The notes under the pieces are model-generated. The model did not search any database, was not told where the DNA came from, and was given only the letters and a program-made list of their open reading frames with translations. From Betaproteobacteria bacterium (GTDB taxonomy: Bacteria > Pseudomonadota > Gammaproteobacteria > Burkholderiales > Usitatibacteraceae), in contig JADJEZ010000017.1 in the NCBI GenBank assembly GCA_016708825.1, forward strand, positions 1 through 53,071: a stretch of 53,071 nucleotides of DNA, read 5' to 3'. Position 1 is the first letter of the stretch. Each line of letters begins with the position of its first letter. Positions 1 through 8,855 of the stretch are shown here, in pieces. A program made the translations under genes and the position numbers.

Positions 1-13
1 CCGGACACGCCCG

Positions 14-961
14 ATGCCCGAAACGATCGAAGTCGTGCTGGCCAAGCCCCGCGGATTCTGCGCGGGCGTCGACCGCGCCATAGCCATCGTCGAGCGCGCC
101 CTCGAGGTGCACGGCGCCCCCATCTACGTGCGCCACGAGATCGTGCACAACAAGTTCGTCGTGGAGGACCTGCGCGCCAAGGGCGCCGTGTTCGTCGAGG
201 AACTCTCCGAGGTGCCCGCGGGCGGCACCGTCATCTTCTCGGCCCACGGCGTGTCGCTCGCCGTGCGCGCCGAGGCGGCCAGGCGCGACCTGCGCGTCTT
301 CGACACCTGCCCGCTCGTGACCAAGGTGCACGCCGAAGTCGCAAAGATGCGCCTGCAGGGCCGGGAGGTGGTGATGATCGGTCACGAGGGGCATCCGGAG
401 GCCGAGGGCACCATGGGGCAATCGGAAGCCGGAATGTACCTGGTGGAGAGCGAGGCCGATGTCGAACGCCTTGCGGTGCGGAACCCCGGAAACCTCGCCT
501 ACGTGACGCAGACGACGCTCTCGATGGACGACGCCTCGCGCATCGTGGCCGCCCTGCGGGAGCGCTTCCCGGCGATCCAGGGCCCGAAGAAGGACGACAT
601 CTGCTACGCCACGCAAAACCGGCAGGACGCGGTGAAGTTCATGGCGCCGCGCTGCGACGTGGTGATCGTCGTGGGCTCGCCGAACAGCTCCAACTCCAAC
701 CGCCTGCGCGAAGTCGCGGAGAACCTCGGCCGCAAGGCCTACCTGGTCGACCGCGCGGAGGAGATCCGCCCGGAGTGGATCGCCCAGGCGCGCACCATCG
801 GCGTCACCGCGGGCGCGTCGGCCCCGGAAGTCCTCGTGAAGGATGTGATCGCCACGCTCCAGCGGCTGGGCGCTTCCCGCGTGCGCGAACTCGAGGGCAT
901 CACGGAGAGCGTCACCTTCCCGCTGCCCCGTTCGATCGCGAAGTCTTCCGCGGGCTCCTAG
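14..961 (+). CDS. ispH: 4-hydroxy-3-methylbut-2-enyl diphosphate reductase (IspH)
   Basis: Last enzyme of the MEP isoprenoid pathway; it reduces HMBPP to IPP and DMAPP with a cytosolic [4Fe-4S] cluster. The 315-residue protein has the normal family length. The three cluster-binding cysteines are visible: Cys16 in RGFCAGV, Cys99 in DTCPLVTKVH and Cys197 in DDICYATQNRQ. The substrate-binding SPNSSNSNRL stretch is also present. The gene is complete from ATG at base 14. Its stop overlaps by three bases the stop of the convergent small gene on the other strand, so there is no room for a separate terminator. Confidence 0.97.
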   Translation: MPETIEVVLAKPRGFCAGVDRAIAIVERALEVHGAPIYVRHEIVHNKFVVEDLRAKGAVFVEELSEVPAGGTVIFSAHGVSLAVRAEAARRDLRVFDTCPLVTKVHAEVAKMRLQGREVVMIGHEGHPEAEGTMGQSEAGMYLVESEADVERLAVRNPGNLAYVTQTTLSMDDASRIVAALRERFPAIQGPKKDDICYATQNRQDAVKFMAPRCDVVIVVGSPNSSNSNRLREVAENLGRKAYLVDRAEEIRPEWIAQARTIGVTAGASAPEVLVKDVIATLQRLGASRVRELEGITESVTFPLPRSIAKSSAGS

Positions 962-1275
962 GCGCCCGGGACAGGCTTCGCGTTCGGGTTGGAAGCGGGC
1001 GGCGTGTAGTTGGGCTGCGGCGGCGTGTACGTCGCGTCGGCCTTGAGCCCGACGCATTTCGGCGGCTTCGCGGCGAGATCCATCCGGAAATCCGCCGCGC
1101 ACTTCCTCACGCAGTAGGCGCCGCGCATCACTTCGTTCTTCCCGCAGACGTCGAGCGCGGTGCGAAGGCGTTGCTGCGGCTCGTAGGTCGGCATCCGGCC
1201 CTGGGCCCCGGCGGCGGGCGCGAGGCCCGCCGCGAGGACGGCGATCGAGGCGATCGCAAGCCTTCCGGTCCTCAT
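958..1275 (-). CDS. small secreted Cys-containing protein coupled to pilY1
   Basis: A 105-residue protein of no family I recognise. Residues 1 to about 24 form a typical signal peptide ending AAGA, so it is probably periplasmic or exported. The mature part has four cysteines (in DVCGKN, AYCVRKC and PKCVG), which could form two disulfides, and ends in a proline/asparagine-rich tail with repeated YTPP. The ATG overlaps the pilY1 stop as ATGA, which implies translational coupling and makes it the last gene of the pilus operon. A role with PilY1 is inferred from position only. Confidence 0.75.
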   Translation of the reverse strand: MRTGRLAIASIAVLAAGLAPAAGAQGRMPTYEPQQRLRTALDVCGKNEVMRGAYCVRKCAADFRMDLAAKPPKCVGLKADATYTPPQPNYTPPASNPNAKPVPGA

Positions 1276-4200
1276 CGCTGCATCAGCTCGCGCCAGGAGA
1301 TGCGCCGCGCGCTGCCGCCGCCACCGCCCGTTATCACCGCGAACGGCGTCTTGGTGCCCGTCGCCCCCGTCGCGATGCCCTTGAAGACACCGCTCGGCAG
1401 CCGGACGACCACCAGGCCCACCGTGATCTGGCCGGTGAATTTCTGCCCAGCCTGGTTCAGCGCGGAGGCCTGCACGTAGGTGCCGGTCTTGTAGTTCAAC
1501 TGGTAGATCCAGCTGTCGCCGCCCACCGCGCAGGCGCTGTTGTTGGGCACGTTGGTGACGATGATGATCGTGCCCTGCACGAGCTGCGGGTCGAGGTTCA
1601 CGCGCTCGCCCGGAGAATCCCCGCCCGGGTTGAAGTCGATGAACCAGCCGTCCTGCACCGCCCAGTCGACCGGGTTGTTGGTCGTCGAGCGCGAGGTCGG
1701 CCCGCTGGGCACGATCACGTTCTGCACCACGTTGCCGGTGCGGAAGTTCCCGTACGACGTGCCCTTGTCCTTGATGGCGTAGAAGGACTGCCCGTACGCC
1801 CACTGGTTCGGCGGCACGAGGGAGGCGGGGTCGACGAGGTCGTCGGTGCCCAGGTAGCGTCCCGTGCCCACGAACACCACGGGGAAGCCGTCGATGAGTC
1901 CCAGTTCCGGCCGCGAGGTGATGGACTGGGGCTTGCCGGAGGCGTCCTTGAGGGTGGCGAGCTTCGTCACGGTCGGCGTGGCGGTCTGCATGTCGAACTT
2001 CCACACGTTTCCGTAGAGGTCGCCGCCGTAGACGTACTTCGCCGTGTTGTCCACGTTGAAGTTGTCCGCGTAAGCGCTCAGGTGGTTGAAGCCCGAGGGC
2101 GTCGCGGCGGTGCCTTCGCCGGTGTCGATCTTCTGCAGGATCGCGCCCGTGGCGATGTCCACCACGTAGAGGTAGCCGCGTCCGGTGCCGGGCGAGACGT
2201 TGTTCAGGCCCGAGGTGAGCAGCACCACCCACTTGCCGTCGCTCGCGCGCTTGGTGATGACCGGGTTGGCGTGCGTGAAACCGATATCCGGGTCGCTGAT
2301 CGCGCAAAGCGTGGAATCCGAGCAGATCTCCCAGAGAACCTTGGCGGCGCCGGGCACGGTCACGTCGAGCGCGTAGTAGCCGCGGCCGCCGCTGTTCAGG
2401 CCCGAAACGAGCACGGTCTTCCAGCCGCCGCCGAAATACGCGTCCATGAGCTGGGGCGAGCCGTCCACGTTGAACTCGTGGACCACCGACCAGTTCTCGG
2501 TGGCGAGCTTGTGCAGCTTGGGCATGACGATGCGCGGCACGTAGCCCCACATCTCCTGGCCGGTGTCGCCGTTCAGGGCGTGCAGCATCCCGTCGTTGGC
2601 GGCGATGAAGAGCGTGGCCTGGCGTCCCGTATTGGCGAGCTTGAAGTCGGCGTAGGTCGGGGTCACCGCGTCCGCGAAGCCGAACCGCGGCGTCTTCATG
2701 AACGCGGGCGTGGCGTTGATCGGGTCGCCCAGGACGTGCTCGCGGGCGCGGAACGGGGGGTTGGACTCCGGAAGCGTGAAGTTCTCGTCCTCGCGCCATC
2801 CGCGCAGGTAGTTCACGAGCTTCGCCCCGTTGTTGGCCACCGCCTTCTGGGCCGCCGTGAGCAGCGCGCACTGGGAAAGGGCCGCGCACTTGTTGTCGAA
2901 GTAGGGGCGTTCCGCGGCGATGCTGCCGACGGCGGAGTTCGACAGGTTCGCGTAGGTGAAGGCCTTGCGCTTGCCGCCGGCAGCCTCATCGATCGTGAAG
3001 ATGTCGCGCGTGTCGCTGTTCGCCGTGGTGCGCCCGTCGAGAAGCGCCTGGGCCGACCACGCGATGGCGGGAAGGACGTTGCCGGAGGTGGTGTCGATGC
3101 GCTGCGCGACGATCTCTCCGTCCCACTTCACGGTGCGGAACGTGGAGCTGTAGATGAAGTTGTCCGTCTCGGTGATGTTCGGGCTCGAGGTGGCCGATGC
3201 CGCGGCGGCGGCCGTCTGGATCCTCAGCGCGGAGAGAGCGCTCTGCAGGCCCTGGGTAAGGGAATTCGGGTCGGCCGCGCTGAAGTACTTGCCGCGCCCG
3301 TTGACCGCGGCGTGCCAGAGGTCGTCCAGCGTGCTCGGGTCATTGGAGGACGGCACCGGCCAGTTGCACGTCCCGGTGGTCCAGGAGCAGGCGTTGTTGG
3401 TGCCCGCCTTGATCTTGGCGAAGTCGCCCGTGAGCGCCGTCTCGTAGTCGGGCTGGTAGTCCATCAGGCCCTCGAGGCCGAGGCCCAAGGTGAAGGTCAC
3501 CATGTGCTGGGCCGGGTTCGTGTCCTTCTCCGAAGTCGGCACGTTGTTTTCGGACACCGGGCCGGATGTGCGCAGGTCCGACTTGTAGTAGTAGGCCGCC
3601 ACGTCGCCTAGGGTGTTGGAGGCGCCAGTGAGCCCCCCGTCATACGCCCCGTAGGCCCGCGTGGTGTAGCCGCTGTTCGAGTTGTCCTGGTTGCCCACGC
3701 CCGTGAAGCCGTCGTTCCAGTAGCCGTCCGTGGTGAGGAGCGTGAAGTTCTGCTGGCACGAGTACTGGATCGGGTCGGTCGGCATGCCGGAGTTGACCCC
3801 GCTCGTATTGCCCGCATAGTGCCGGCCGACGCGGTCCAGCGCCGTGCGGTTGGGCGTGCTGCCGTTCGTGGTCTGGGCGTAGAGCTTGGTGTAGAACGCG
3901 AGCTTCTGGACGGAATCGAACTTGTCGATCGCCTGGTACTTGGTCGCCGAGACCGGGCTGTTGGGGTTGATGGTGATGAAGCCGATGCGGAAGCGGTCGT
4001 CGATCGGCAGGAAGGCCCGGCCCGTCGCGGTCTTCATGAGCGACAGGCGATTGCTGTAGTACGTCCACCAGTTGGCGAAGTTCTGGATCTCCTCGGCATA
4101 GGTGCACGAGGCGGCCGAGGCGCAATCGGTACGCACGGAATTGGGGCCCTGCACGTAGCTTCCGGTGCTCGAGACGATGTCGACCCGCTTGAAGCGCCCG

Positions 4201-5195
4201 TAGCGCGGGAAGCGGTAGGTGCCGGCGGAGTACTTCTTCTGGCAGCGAGGCGTACCGGAGGAGTTGCCGGACACGACCGCCGTGTTCACGGCGTCCGCGG
4301 CCGACTTGCACCAGCGAAGCTCCGCCTCGATCGTGTTGGTCCCGCCCGGCGAGGCGCCGGCCGCGGTGGCCAGCGCGCAGTTCACGAGGGTCGCGTCGCT
4401 GCAGTATTCGTGCGGGGTGATGGTGAAGTAGTGTGCGTTGGAGCTGCTGACGACTTCCTTGTTCCAATAGGTGCTGGTCGGGAGGCCGACGTTGTTGCCG
4501 GAGGCTCCCCAGTACAGGAAGTAATTTGTGGTCCCCGCAAAAGGCGTGACGTTGTGGATGCCGTTCTTGCGGCACTTCGCGGGGTTCGTGAGATCCGCCC
4601 CGCTCGGGCTAGAGGTGTTGCAATAGACGACCTCCTTGAACCCGTTCACCAGGTTGGTCTTGGGGCCGTTGAGATACGCGTCGTCGCTCGCGTTGTTCGG
4701 GTTGGCGTTGCCCAGGCTCGTGCCGGTGGAATCCAGGCCGGGGCTGTAGGTGATGTCCGGGTTGTACCAGATCTTGTTGAAGACGGTCGCGTAGTACGGC
4801 GCCTCGCCGTATTCCGGCGGGTTGCTGGTGGACACGCTGTTCGGGTCACCCGTGTTCGCGCAGGGCGAACTGCCGGTCGTCGAAGAGGTCCCCCCGGGGC
4901 CGGTGTTGGTGCTCGAGGTGCCGCAGTTGGCACTCGTGCACTTCTTGCAGTTGTAGAGGGTCGAGCCGCCGCTCGTGCGGAAGATCTGGTCGGGCATGTA
5001 GGTCCACGCCATCGAGCCCGAGTCGTCCAGGATGTACATGAGGTTCGGCAGCACCGCGTCCGAGGGCGAGTTGGCCAGCGGCACGGTCGCGAGGTCGGCG
5101 AGTTCCGCTTCCGCATGGCGTGCGGTCATGAGGCCGGCGGCGGCTACCGCGACGGCGGCTGCGAGGAACTTGCGAAGGCGTGAGTGGGATGACAT
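1272..5195 (-). CDS. pilY1: type IV pilus tip-associated protein PilY1
   Basis: A large secreted protein of 1307 residues. It acts with the minor pilins at the pilus tip in adhesion, mechanosensing and control of pilus extension. Residues 1-30 are a signal peptide ending RHAEA. The N-terminal half is von Willebrand A-like, with a MIDAS-type motif ILDDSGSM around residue 57. The C-terminal half has the hallmark PilY1 propeller, seen in ANDGMLHALNGDTGQ, WGYVPR and YVYGGDLYGNVWKFD. It follows pilX after a short gap and is coupled to the small downstream gene by ATGA. The N-terminal region is rich in Ser/Thr/Asn and cysteines, as is common for tip adhesins. No break is seen. Confidence 0.95.
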   Translation of the reverse strand: MSSHSRLRKFLAAAVAVAAAGLMTARHAEAELADLATVPLANSPSDAVLPNLMYILDDSGSMAWTYMPDQIFRTSGGSTLYNCKKCTSANCGTSSTNTGPGGTSSTTGSSPCANTGDPNSVSTSNPPEYGEAPYYATVFNKIWYNPDITYSPGLDSTGTSLGNANPNNASDDAYLNGPKTNLVNGFKEVVYCNTSSPSGADLTNPAKCRKNGIHNVTPFAGTTNYFLYWGASGNNVGLPTSTYWNKEVVSSSNAHYFTITPHEYCSDATLVNCALATAAGASPGGTNTIEAELRWCKSAADAVNTAVVSGNSSGTPRCQKKYSAGTYRFPRYGRFKRVDIVSSTGSYVQGPNSVRTDCASAASCTYAEEIQNFANWWTYYSNRLSLMKTATGRAFLPIDDRFRIGFITINPNSPVSATKYQAIDKFDSVQKLAFYTKLYAQTTNGSTPNRTALDRVGRHYAGNTSGVNSGMPTDPIQYSCQQNFTLLTTDGYWNDGFTGVGNQDNSNSGYTTRAYGAYDGGLTGASNTLGDVAAYYYKSDLRTSGPVSENNVPTSEKDTNPAQHMVTFTLGLGLEGLMDYQPDYETALTGDFAKIKAGTNNACSWTTGTCNWPVPSSNDPSTLDDLWHAAVNGRGKYFSAADPNSLTQGLQSALSALRIQTAAAAASATSSPNITETDNFIYSSTFRTVKWDGEIVAQRIDTTSGNVLPAIAWSAQALLDGRTTANSDTRDIFTIDEAAGGKRKAFTYANLSNSAVGSIAAERPYFDNKCAALSQCALLTAAQKAVANNGAKLVNYLRGWREDENFTLPESNPPFRAREHVLGDPINATPAFMKTPRFGFADAVTPTYADFKLANTGRQATLFIAANDGMLHALNGDTGQEMWGYVPRIVMPKLHKLATENWSVVHEFNVDGSPQLMDAYFGGGWKTVLVSGLNSGGRGYYALDVTVPGAAKVLWEICSDSTLCAISDPDIGFTHANPVITKRASDGKWVVLLTSGLNNVSPGTGRGYLYVVDIATGAILQKIDTGEGTAATPSGFNHLSAYADNFNVDNTAKYVYGGDLYGNVWKFDMQTATPTVTKLATLKDASGKPQSITSRPELGLIDGFPVVFVGTGRYLGTDDLVDPASLVPPNQWAYGQSFYAIKDKGTSYGNFRTGNVVQNVIVPSGPTSRSTTNNPVDWAVQDGWFIDFNPGGDSPGERVNLDPQLVQGTIIIVTNVPNNSACAVGGDSWIYQLNYKTGTYVQASALNQAGQKFTGQITVGLVVVRLPSGVFKGIATGATGTKTPFAVITGGGGGSARRISWRELMQR

Positions 5196-5222
5196 GCGGA
5201 TCGCTCCTGGAAGAGAGGCTCT

Positions 5223-5858
5223 TCAGATGCCGACGAGAACGCTCGTCTGGATGACGCTAACGGTGTCGCGCGGACCTTCCACGCGGGTGGTGACGCGGTA
5301 ATAGAGCTGCGGCGAGCCGATGAACTGCGGCGAGCCGACCGCCATGCTGCCGCCTGCCGCCGCGGCGCTCACGGCGAAGTACAGGGCGCACTCGTTCGCC
5401 ACGCCGGCGTTGGAGGCGTTGTAGGCGGTGTCGGGCTGCGTGCACATGCGGTGGATCACGTAGCGGACCACGTTCCCGGACGCATCGGGGGCCCCGCCGT
5501 TCACCGCCACGGAATCTCCCCAGCTCGCGGCCTCGAACCAGTTGGGCTCCACCACGGGCCGGGAGGAGAAGTAGCCCAGTCCGGTGTTCGTCGACTGCAG
5601 GGTCGCGCCTGCGCTGTTGTCCTGGAGCCATTTCACCGCGTTCTGCGTGCCGCGGTCGGCCACCATGATGGCCGACTGCTTGAAGGCCATGTTGCCCGCG
5701 ACGATGAGGCCCGTATCGACGGCGCGCATGAGCGACACGCCGGCCATGGTCATGGCCACGAGGACGATCAGGGCGATGAAGAGCACGAGCCCTTCCTGGG
5801 CGCGGCGCGCGGGACGGCCGCAGGCGCGGTGAAGGGAAATTCGGGTCTTGTTCAGCAT
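5223..5858 (-). CDS. pilX: type IV pilus assembly protein PilX
   Basis: Minor pilin of 211 residues in the PilV-W-X-Y1 tip complex. The N-terminus has a short basic leader, then QEGLVLFIALIVLV, a prepilin-like hydrophobic helix. As in Pseudomonas PilX, the Glu at mature position 5 is absent. A C-terminal globular domain with two cysteines follows. It lies between pilW and pilY1 on the same strand, with gaps of roughly 28 bases on each side. The assignment rests on the N-terminal motif plus operon position; the C-terminal part is poorly conserved in this family. Confidence 0.88.
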   Translation of the reverse strand: MLNKTRISLHRACGRPARRAQEGLVLFIALIVLVAMTMAGVSLMRAVDTGLIVAGNMAFKQSAIMVADRGTQNAVKWLQDNSAGATLQSTNTGLGYFSSRPVVEPNWFEAASWGDSVAVNGGAPDASGNVVRYVIHRMCTQPDTAYNASNAGVANECALYFAVSAAAAGGSMAVGSPQFIGSPQLYYRVTTRVEGPRDTVSVIQTSVLVGI

Positions 5859-5886
5859 GGCCGGGATCCAGTCGGGTTCTAGGGCG

Positions 5887-7089
5887 TCACGCGTTCTGCG
5901 GGAACCACACCATGTTGCGGATGGGCACCACCACTTCGAAGCTGCGGTACCGGTAGCACTGCCACTCGGTGGCGTCGGCGAACGAGGTCCTCACGTCGAT
6001 CCCGGCCGGCGGGGCGGAGGGAGCGATCCAGCGCGGGTCGGCCGTCGTGGCGGTGCACAGCCCGGTGCCCGGGTCGCGCCGCTCCGGCGTGATGCTCCGC
6101 GCCGTCACAACCAGCCGGATCGCGATGACGCGCGCCCAGTTCGCGCCCGTTGCCCCGGCAGGCATGCTGTCGGCCCACTGGTCGGTGGCGGCCACGATGT
6201 CCACGTTGGCCACGGATGCAGCGGTGGAGGAGATGTTGCCGTCCCCGCTTCCGTCGTAGCCGTACTGCGCCTGGAGCTGCACGACGCCGTCGGCCAGCGC
6301 GAAGGTCGAGTTCGGGGCGCCCGGCGTGAGGTTGTTGATCGCCACCAGCTGGCCGTTCTGGATGGCGTAGGTCACCACCGTCGGCGCCGCACCCAGGTTG
6401 TAGAGACGCCCGCCGGTGTTCGTGGCCGGATTCCACGCGTTGTAGGAAATGTTGTTCGGCGCCGGCAGCCCGCCGGGCCTGTTGTACTCCGCGGGCTGGT
6501 TCGCGCCCTGCTGGTTCGTGTAGTTGCCGGAGTTGTGAATGACGTTGTCCGAGTTGCCGGGCGTGCCCGGCGTATCGGTGGTCTGCGCCAGCGTGCAGGG
6601 TTGCCCGCTTTCCGCGGCTACTACCAGGTCGCCGGGCCGGAAGCCGAACCGGTTATCCACCTTGTATACCGCAGCCGGGCTCGGCATCGTCTGCAGGAGC
6701 TTGGCCGGCGCCATGAAGAGATCGGAGTCGCCGAAGGCGAGGCGGACCTGGTCCGGCGCGCCGGCCGCCCCGTTGATGATCTCGACGGGCACGAGCCTGA
6801 AGGAGATGGGCGACGCGCCCGGCTCATACCAGCCGTTGATCTGGCAGCCCAGGAGCGCCATGTGGTTCAGGCCGTAGCCGGCCATGCGCGCGTCGCGCTC
6901 GATCTGGAAGAGCCCGAAGACGCCGTTCTGCTGGGCGTCGCTGCCACCAGTGGTGGTGCGCTTCTGGCCTTCGGAGACCGCGAAGACCTGGAAGATGACG
7001 ACGGTGCCGATCAGGCCGATCAGCACGCCCACCATCACCTCGACGAGGGTGAAGCCTCGCGACAATCGGGAAAAACGGCCGTTTTTCAT
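5887..7089 (-). CDS. pilW: type IV pilus assembly protein PilW
   Basis: Minor pilin of 400 residues. The N-terminus is a class III signal peptide: a basic leader ending SRG, then FTLVEVMVGVLIG with cleavage expected after Gly12 and Glu at mature position 5. The long C-terminal domain with late cysteines is typical of PilW, which is larger than other minor pilins. It lies between pilV and pilX in the usual order. It probably helps prime pilus assembly and carry PilY1 to the tip. Confidence 0.92.
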   Translation of the reverse strand: MKNGRFSRLSRGFTLVEVMVGVLIGLIGTVVIFQVFAVSEGQKRTTTGGSDAQQNGVFGLFQIERDARMAGYGLNHMALLGCQINGWYEPGASPISFRLVPVEIINGAAGAPDQVRLAFGDSDLFMAPAKLLQTMPSPAAVYKVDNRFGFRPGDLVVAAESGQPCTLAQTTDTPGTPGNSDNVIHNSGNYTNQQGANQPAEYNRPGGLPAPNNISYNAWNPATNTGGRLYNLGAAPTVVTYAIQNGQLVAINNLTPGAPNSTFALADGVVQLQAQYGYDGSGDGNISSTAASVANVDIVAATDQWADSMPAGATGANWARVIAIRLVVTARSITPERRDPGTGLCTATTADPRWIAPSAPPAGIDVRTSFADATEWQCYRYRSFEVVVPIRNMVWFPQNA

Positions 7090-7111
7090 GGTTGCGTGTC
7101 CGGCGGGGTTC

Positions 7112-7552
7112 TCAGGGGTCGCTGATGAAGGCGACGGCGGTGTGGTTGCTCGCGGCCACGGCGTCGGGCGCGCGCCAGCGGACGGTGACCGTCACCTGGC
7201 GACCGCCCAGGGCCGGCGTGGCCACCGCGACGTCGGGCGGGTTGGCGGCGCTGCCGGGCAGCATCGCGTAGACCTTGTTGACCCAGGCCTGCGCCGGGGG
7301 CGACGAAGCGGCGCCGGCGGCGATCGCGTAGTTCGCCACCTGGCCGTAGTTCGCGCCGCGGTCCACCCAGATCTCGCTGATGATCTCGTTGGCGAGAAAC
7401 GCGGCCTCGGTGCGGTAGCGGGCGTTGGAGACGTTGCTGATCGACACCGCCTGCATGGCGACGAGCGCCAGGATGCCGAGCGAGAAGATGAGGATGCCGA
7501 TCAGGGCCTCGAGGAGGACCACGCCCTGCTGGCTGGAAGGTTTAGGTGCCAT
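7112..7552 (-). CDS. pilV: type IV pilus modification protein PilV
   Basis: Minor pilin of 146 residues. It starts with a prepilin leader ending QQG, then VVLLEALIGILIFSLGILAL with Glu at mature position 5; LLEALIGILIFSLG is characteristic of PilV. The following RTEAAFLANEI segment also matches the family. It sits between fimT and pilW with gaps of 12 and 22 bases, consistent with one transcript. It is expected to join the minor-pilin initiation complex under the tip adhesin. Confidence 0.93.
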   Translation of the reverse strand: MAPKPSSQQGVVLLEALIGILIFSLGILALVAMQAVSISNVSNARYRTEAAFLANEIISEIWVDRGANYGQVANYAIAAGAASSPPAQAWVNKVYAMLPGSAANPPDVAVATPALGGRQVTVTVRWRAPDAVAASNHTAVAFISDP

Positions 7553-7564
7553 GGTCTCGGGCTC

Positions 7565-8098
7565 CTAGCAAGACCGGGGGTCGCCCGCGGCGACCTTCGG
7601 GTCACAGAGGCGGATCGCGCCCCCGGGCGGAATGAGCATGCGCAGGGTGCGGCGATCGGCCACCACCGCGATCCTGGGATTGTCGATGTCGACCTGGGCG
7701 AGCGTCGGGGAAGCATCCGCGTTCGGGATCACCCGGCCCAGCGCGCTGAAGGTCACCGTGTCGGCGTCCGCCGGCGTGAGCGTGATCGTCGCGTTGGGCG
7801 AGCCCTCGTCGGCCGAACGGCTCTGGATCGGCGTGCCGTCCGGATCGAGAAAGGGGTTCACGCGCCACTGGGTGGTCGCGCCCCCGTCCAGCTTGAACTG
7901 GATGGGCGCATTGCGCCGGATCGCCTCGTTCTTGGCGACCTGCAGGCCCGCCAGGATCGAGTCCGAGGCGGTACGGATCTGCGTGTTCTGGATCCACGTT
8001 CCATAGGCCGGCATGCCCAGCGCGAAGACGATCCCCACGATCGCGATCGCGATCAGGATCTCGATCAGGGACATGCCCGATTGCGCGGCGCGGCGCAT
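7565..8098 (-). CDS. fimT: GspH/FimT-family minor pilin
   Basis: Pseudopilin-like protein of 177 residues. The leader ends QSG, followed by MSLIEILIAIAIVGIVFALGMP; Glu at mature position 5 fits prepilin peptidase processing after Gly8. The segment AKNEAIRRNAPIQFK is typical of the FimT/GspH fold, and FimT proteins are linked to DNA uptake through the pilus. The start ATG overlaps the upstream pilin stop by one base (TGATG), suggesting translational coupling. It ends 12 bases before pilV. Confidence 0.9.
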   Translation of the reverse strand: MRRAAQSGMSLIEILIAIAIVGIVFALGMPAYGTWIQNTQIRTASDSILAGLQVAKNEAIRRNAPIQFKLDGGATTQWRVNPFLDPDGTPIQSRSADEGSPNATITLTPADADTVTFSALGRVIPNADASPTLAQVDIDNPRIAVVADRRTLRMLIPPGGAIRLCDPKVAAGDPRSC

Positions 8099-8541
8099 CA
8101 GCAGGAGCCTTTCCTCGTGACCCAGCAGGGAGCGGGCATCACTCCGGGCGCCCAACCGGCGGCCGTGGCCGTCGTCTGGCGGAGGTTCGTTTCGTTGACC
8201 GTGAATGCGAATCCCACGACCCGGCCGGCGGCACCATTGGCGGTCGCGACATAGGTCTGCCCGCCGGAGACGCAGGCGTAGCCGAAATTCGTGGCGCCGG
8301 TGGGCGCGGCGGCGCCGCAGTTGCCCAGCCCGCCCACGCCGTCGTAGGTCCGGTTGTCCTGGAAGAACTGCTCCATGCGCACGCGGAAGTCCGACAGGCC
8401 CGTGTGCCCCTCGACGAGCTGGCTGCGGGTGATGTGGTCGATGTACATCGGCACCGCGATGGCGGCAAGGACGCCGACGATCGCGACGACGATGAGAAGC
8501 TCGACAAGGGTGAAGCCGGATGCTCTTTTCATGCTTTTCAT
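8098..8541 (-). CDS. pilE: type IV pilin (PilE-like), first gene of the minor-pilin operon
   Basis: Pilin of 147 residues. I place the start at the ATG at 8541, because GGAGGA lies 6-7 bases before it and it gives a normal short leader, MKSMKRASG, cut before FTLVELL with Glu at mature position 5. IEHIT-type PilE features are present (YIDHITRSQLVEG), as is a C-terminal disulfide-loop pattern with cysteines near the end. A reading frame extends further upstream but would give a leader far too long. A weak -10-like TAGTAT lies at 8566-8571. It could be a minor or an alternative major pilin; PilE-like genes commonly belong to these clusters. Confidence 0.87.
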   Translation of the reverse strand: MKSMKRASGFTLVELLIVVAIVGVLAAIAVPMYIDHITRSQLVEGHTGLSDFRVRMEQFFQDNRTYDGVGGLGNCGAAAPTGATNFGYACVSGGQTYVATANGAAGRVVGFAFTVNETNLRQTTATAAGWAPGVMPAPCWVTRKGSC

Positions 8542-8707
8542 GGGATTTCCTCCAGATGGTCCGAATACTAGGAAGCCCGGGCCCCTCCCGCCACTCGGCC
8601 CGACACGAGGCTCCGAAAGGCCGACGAACGGAAAATACCCGAAACAATGCCGCTGACCCACCTCTCGCGCGCCCTCCGGGGCCCTCGCGAAAGGCGGTCT
8701 CCCACGC

Positions 8708-8713
8708 TATAAT
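8708..8713 (+). promoter_or_regulatory. -10 element of the tRNA-Thr promoter
   Basis: A perfect TATAAT lies 13 bases before the first base of the tRNA, with a GC-rich discriminator behind it as expected for a stable-RNA promoter. I see no good -35 hexamer at the normal distance. The 185-base gap between the pilin start and the tRNA also holds the pilin promoter region on the other strand. Confidence 0.7.
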
Positions 8714-8726
8714 CCTCGACTCGCGT

Positions 8727-8802
<76 letters not shown>

Positions 8803-8855
8803 CTTCTTCTTCCGCGGCGCCGGCCGTTACCGATGCAATCGTCGGCCCTGGCGCC

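Noticed and set aside
2082..5183. Long open frames (about 450-510 codons) on the plus strand opposite pilY1
   Set aside because: They have the low-complexity Arg/Gly/Ala/Val composition of antisense frames in GC-rich DNA, no motifs, and lie entirely under a well-supported gene.
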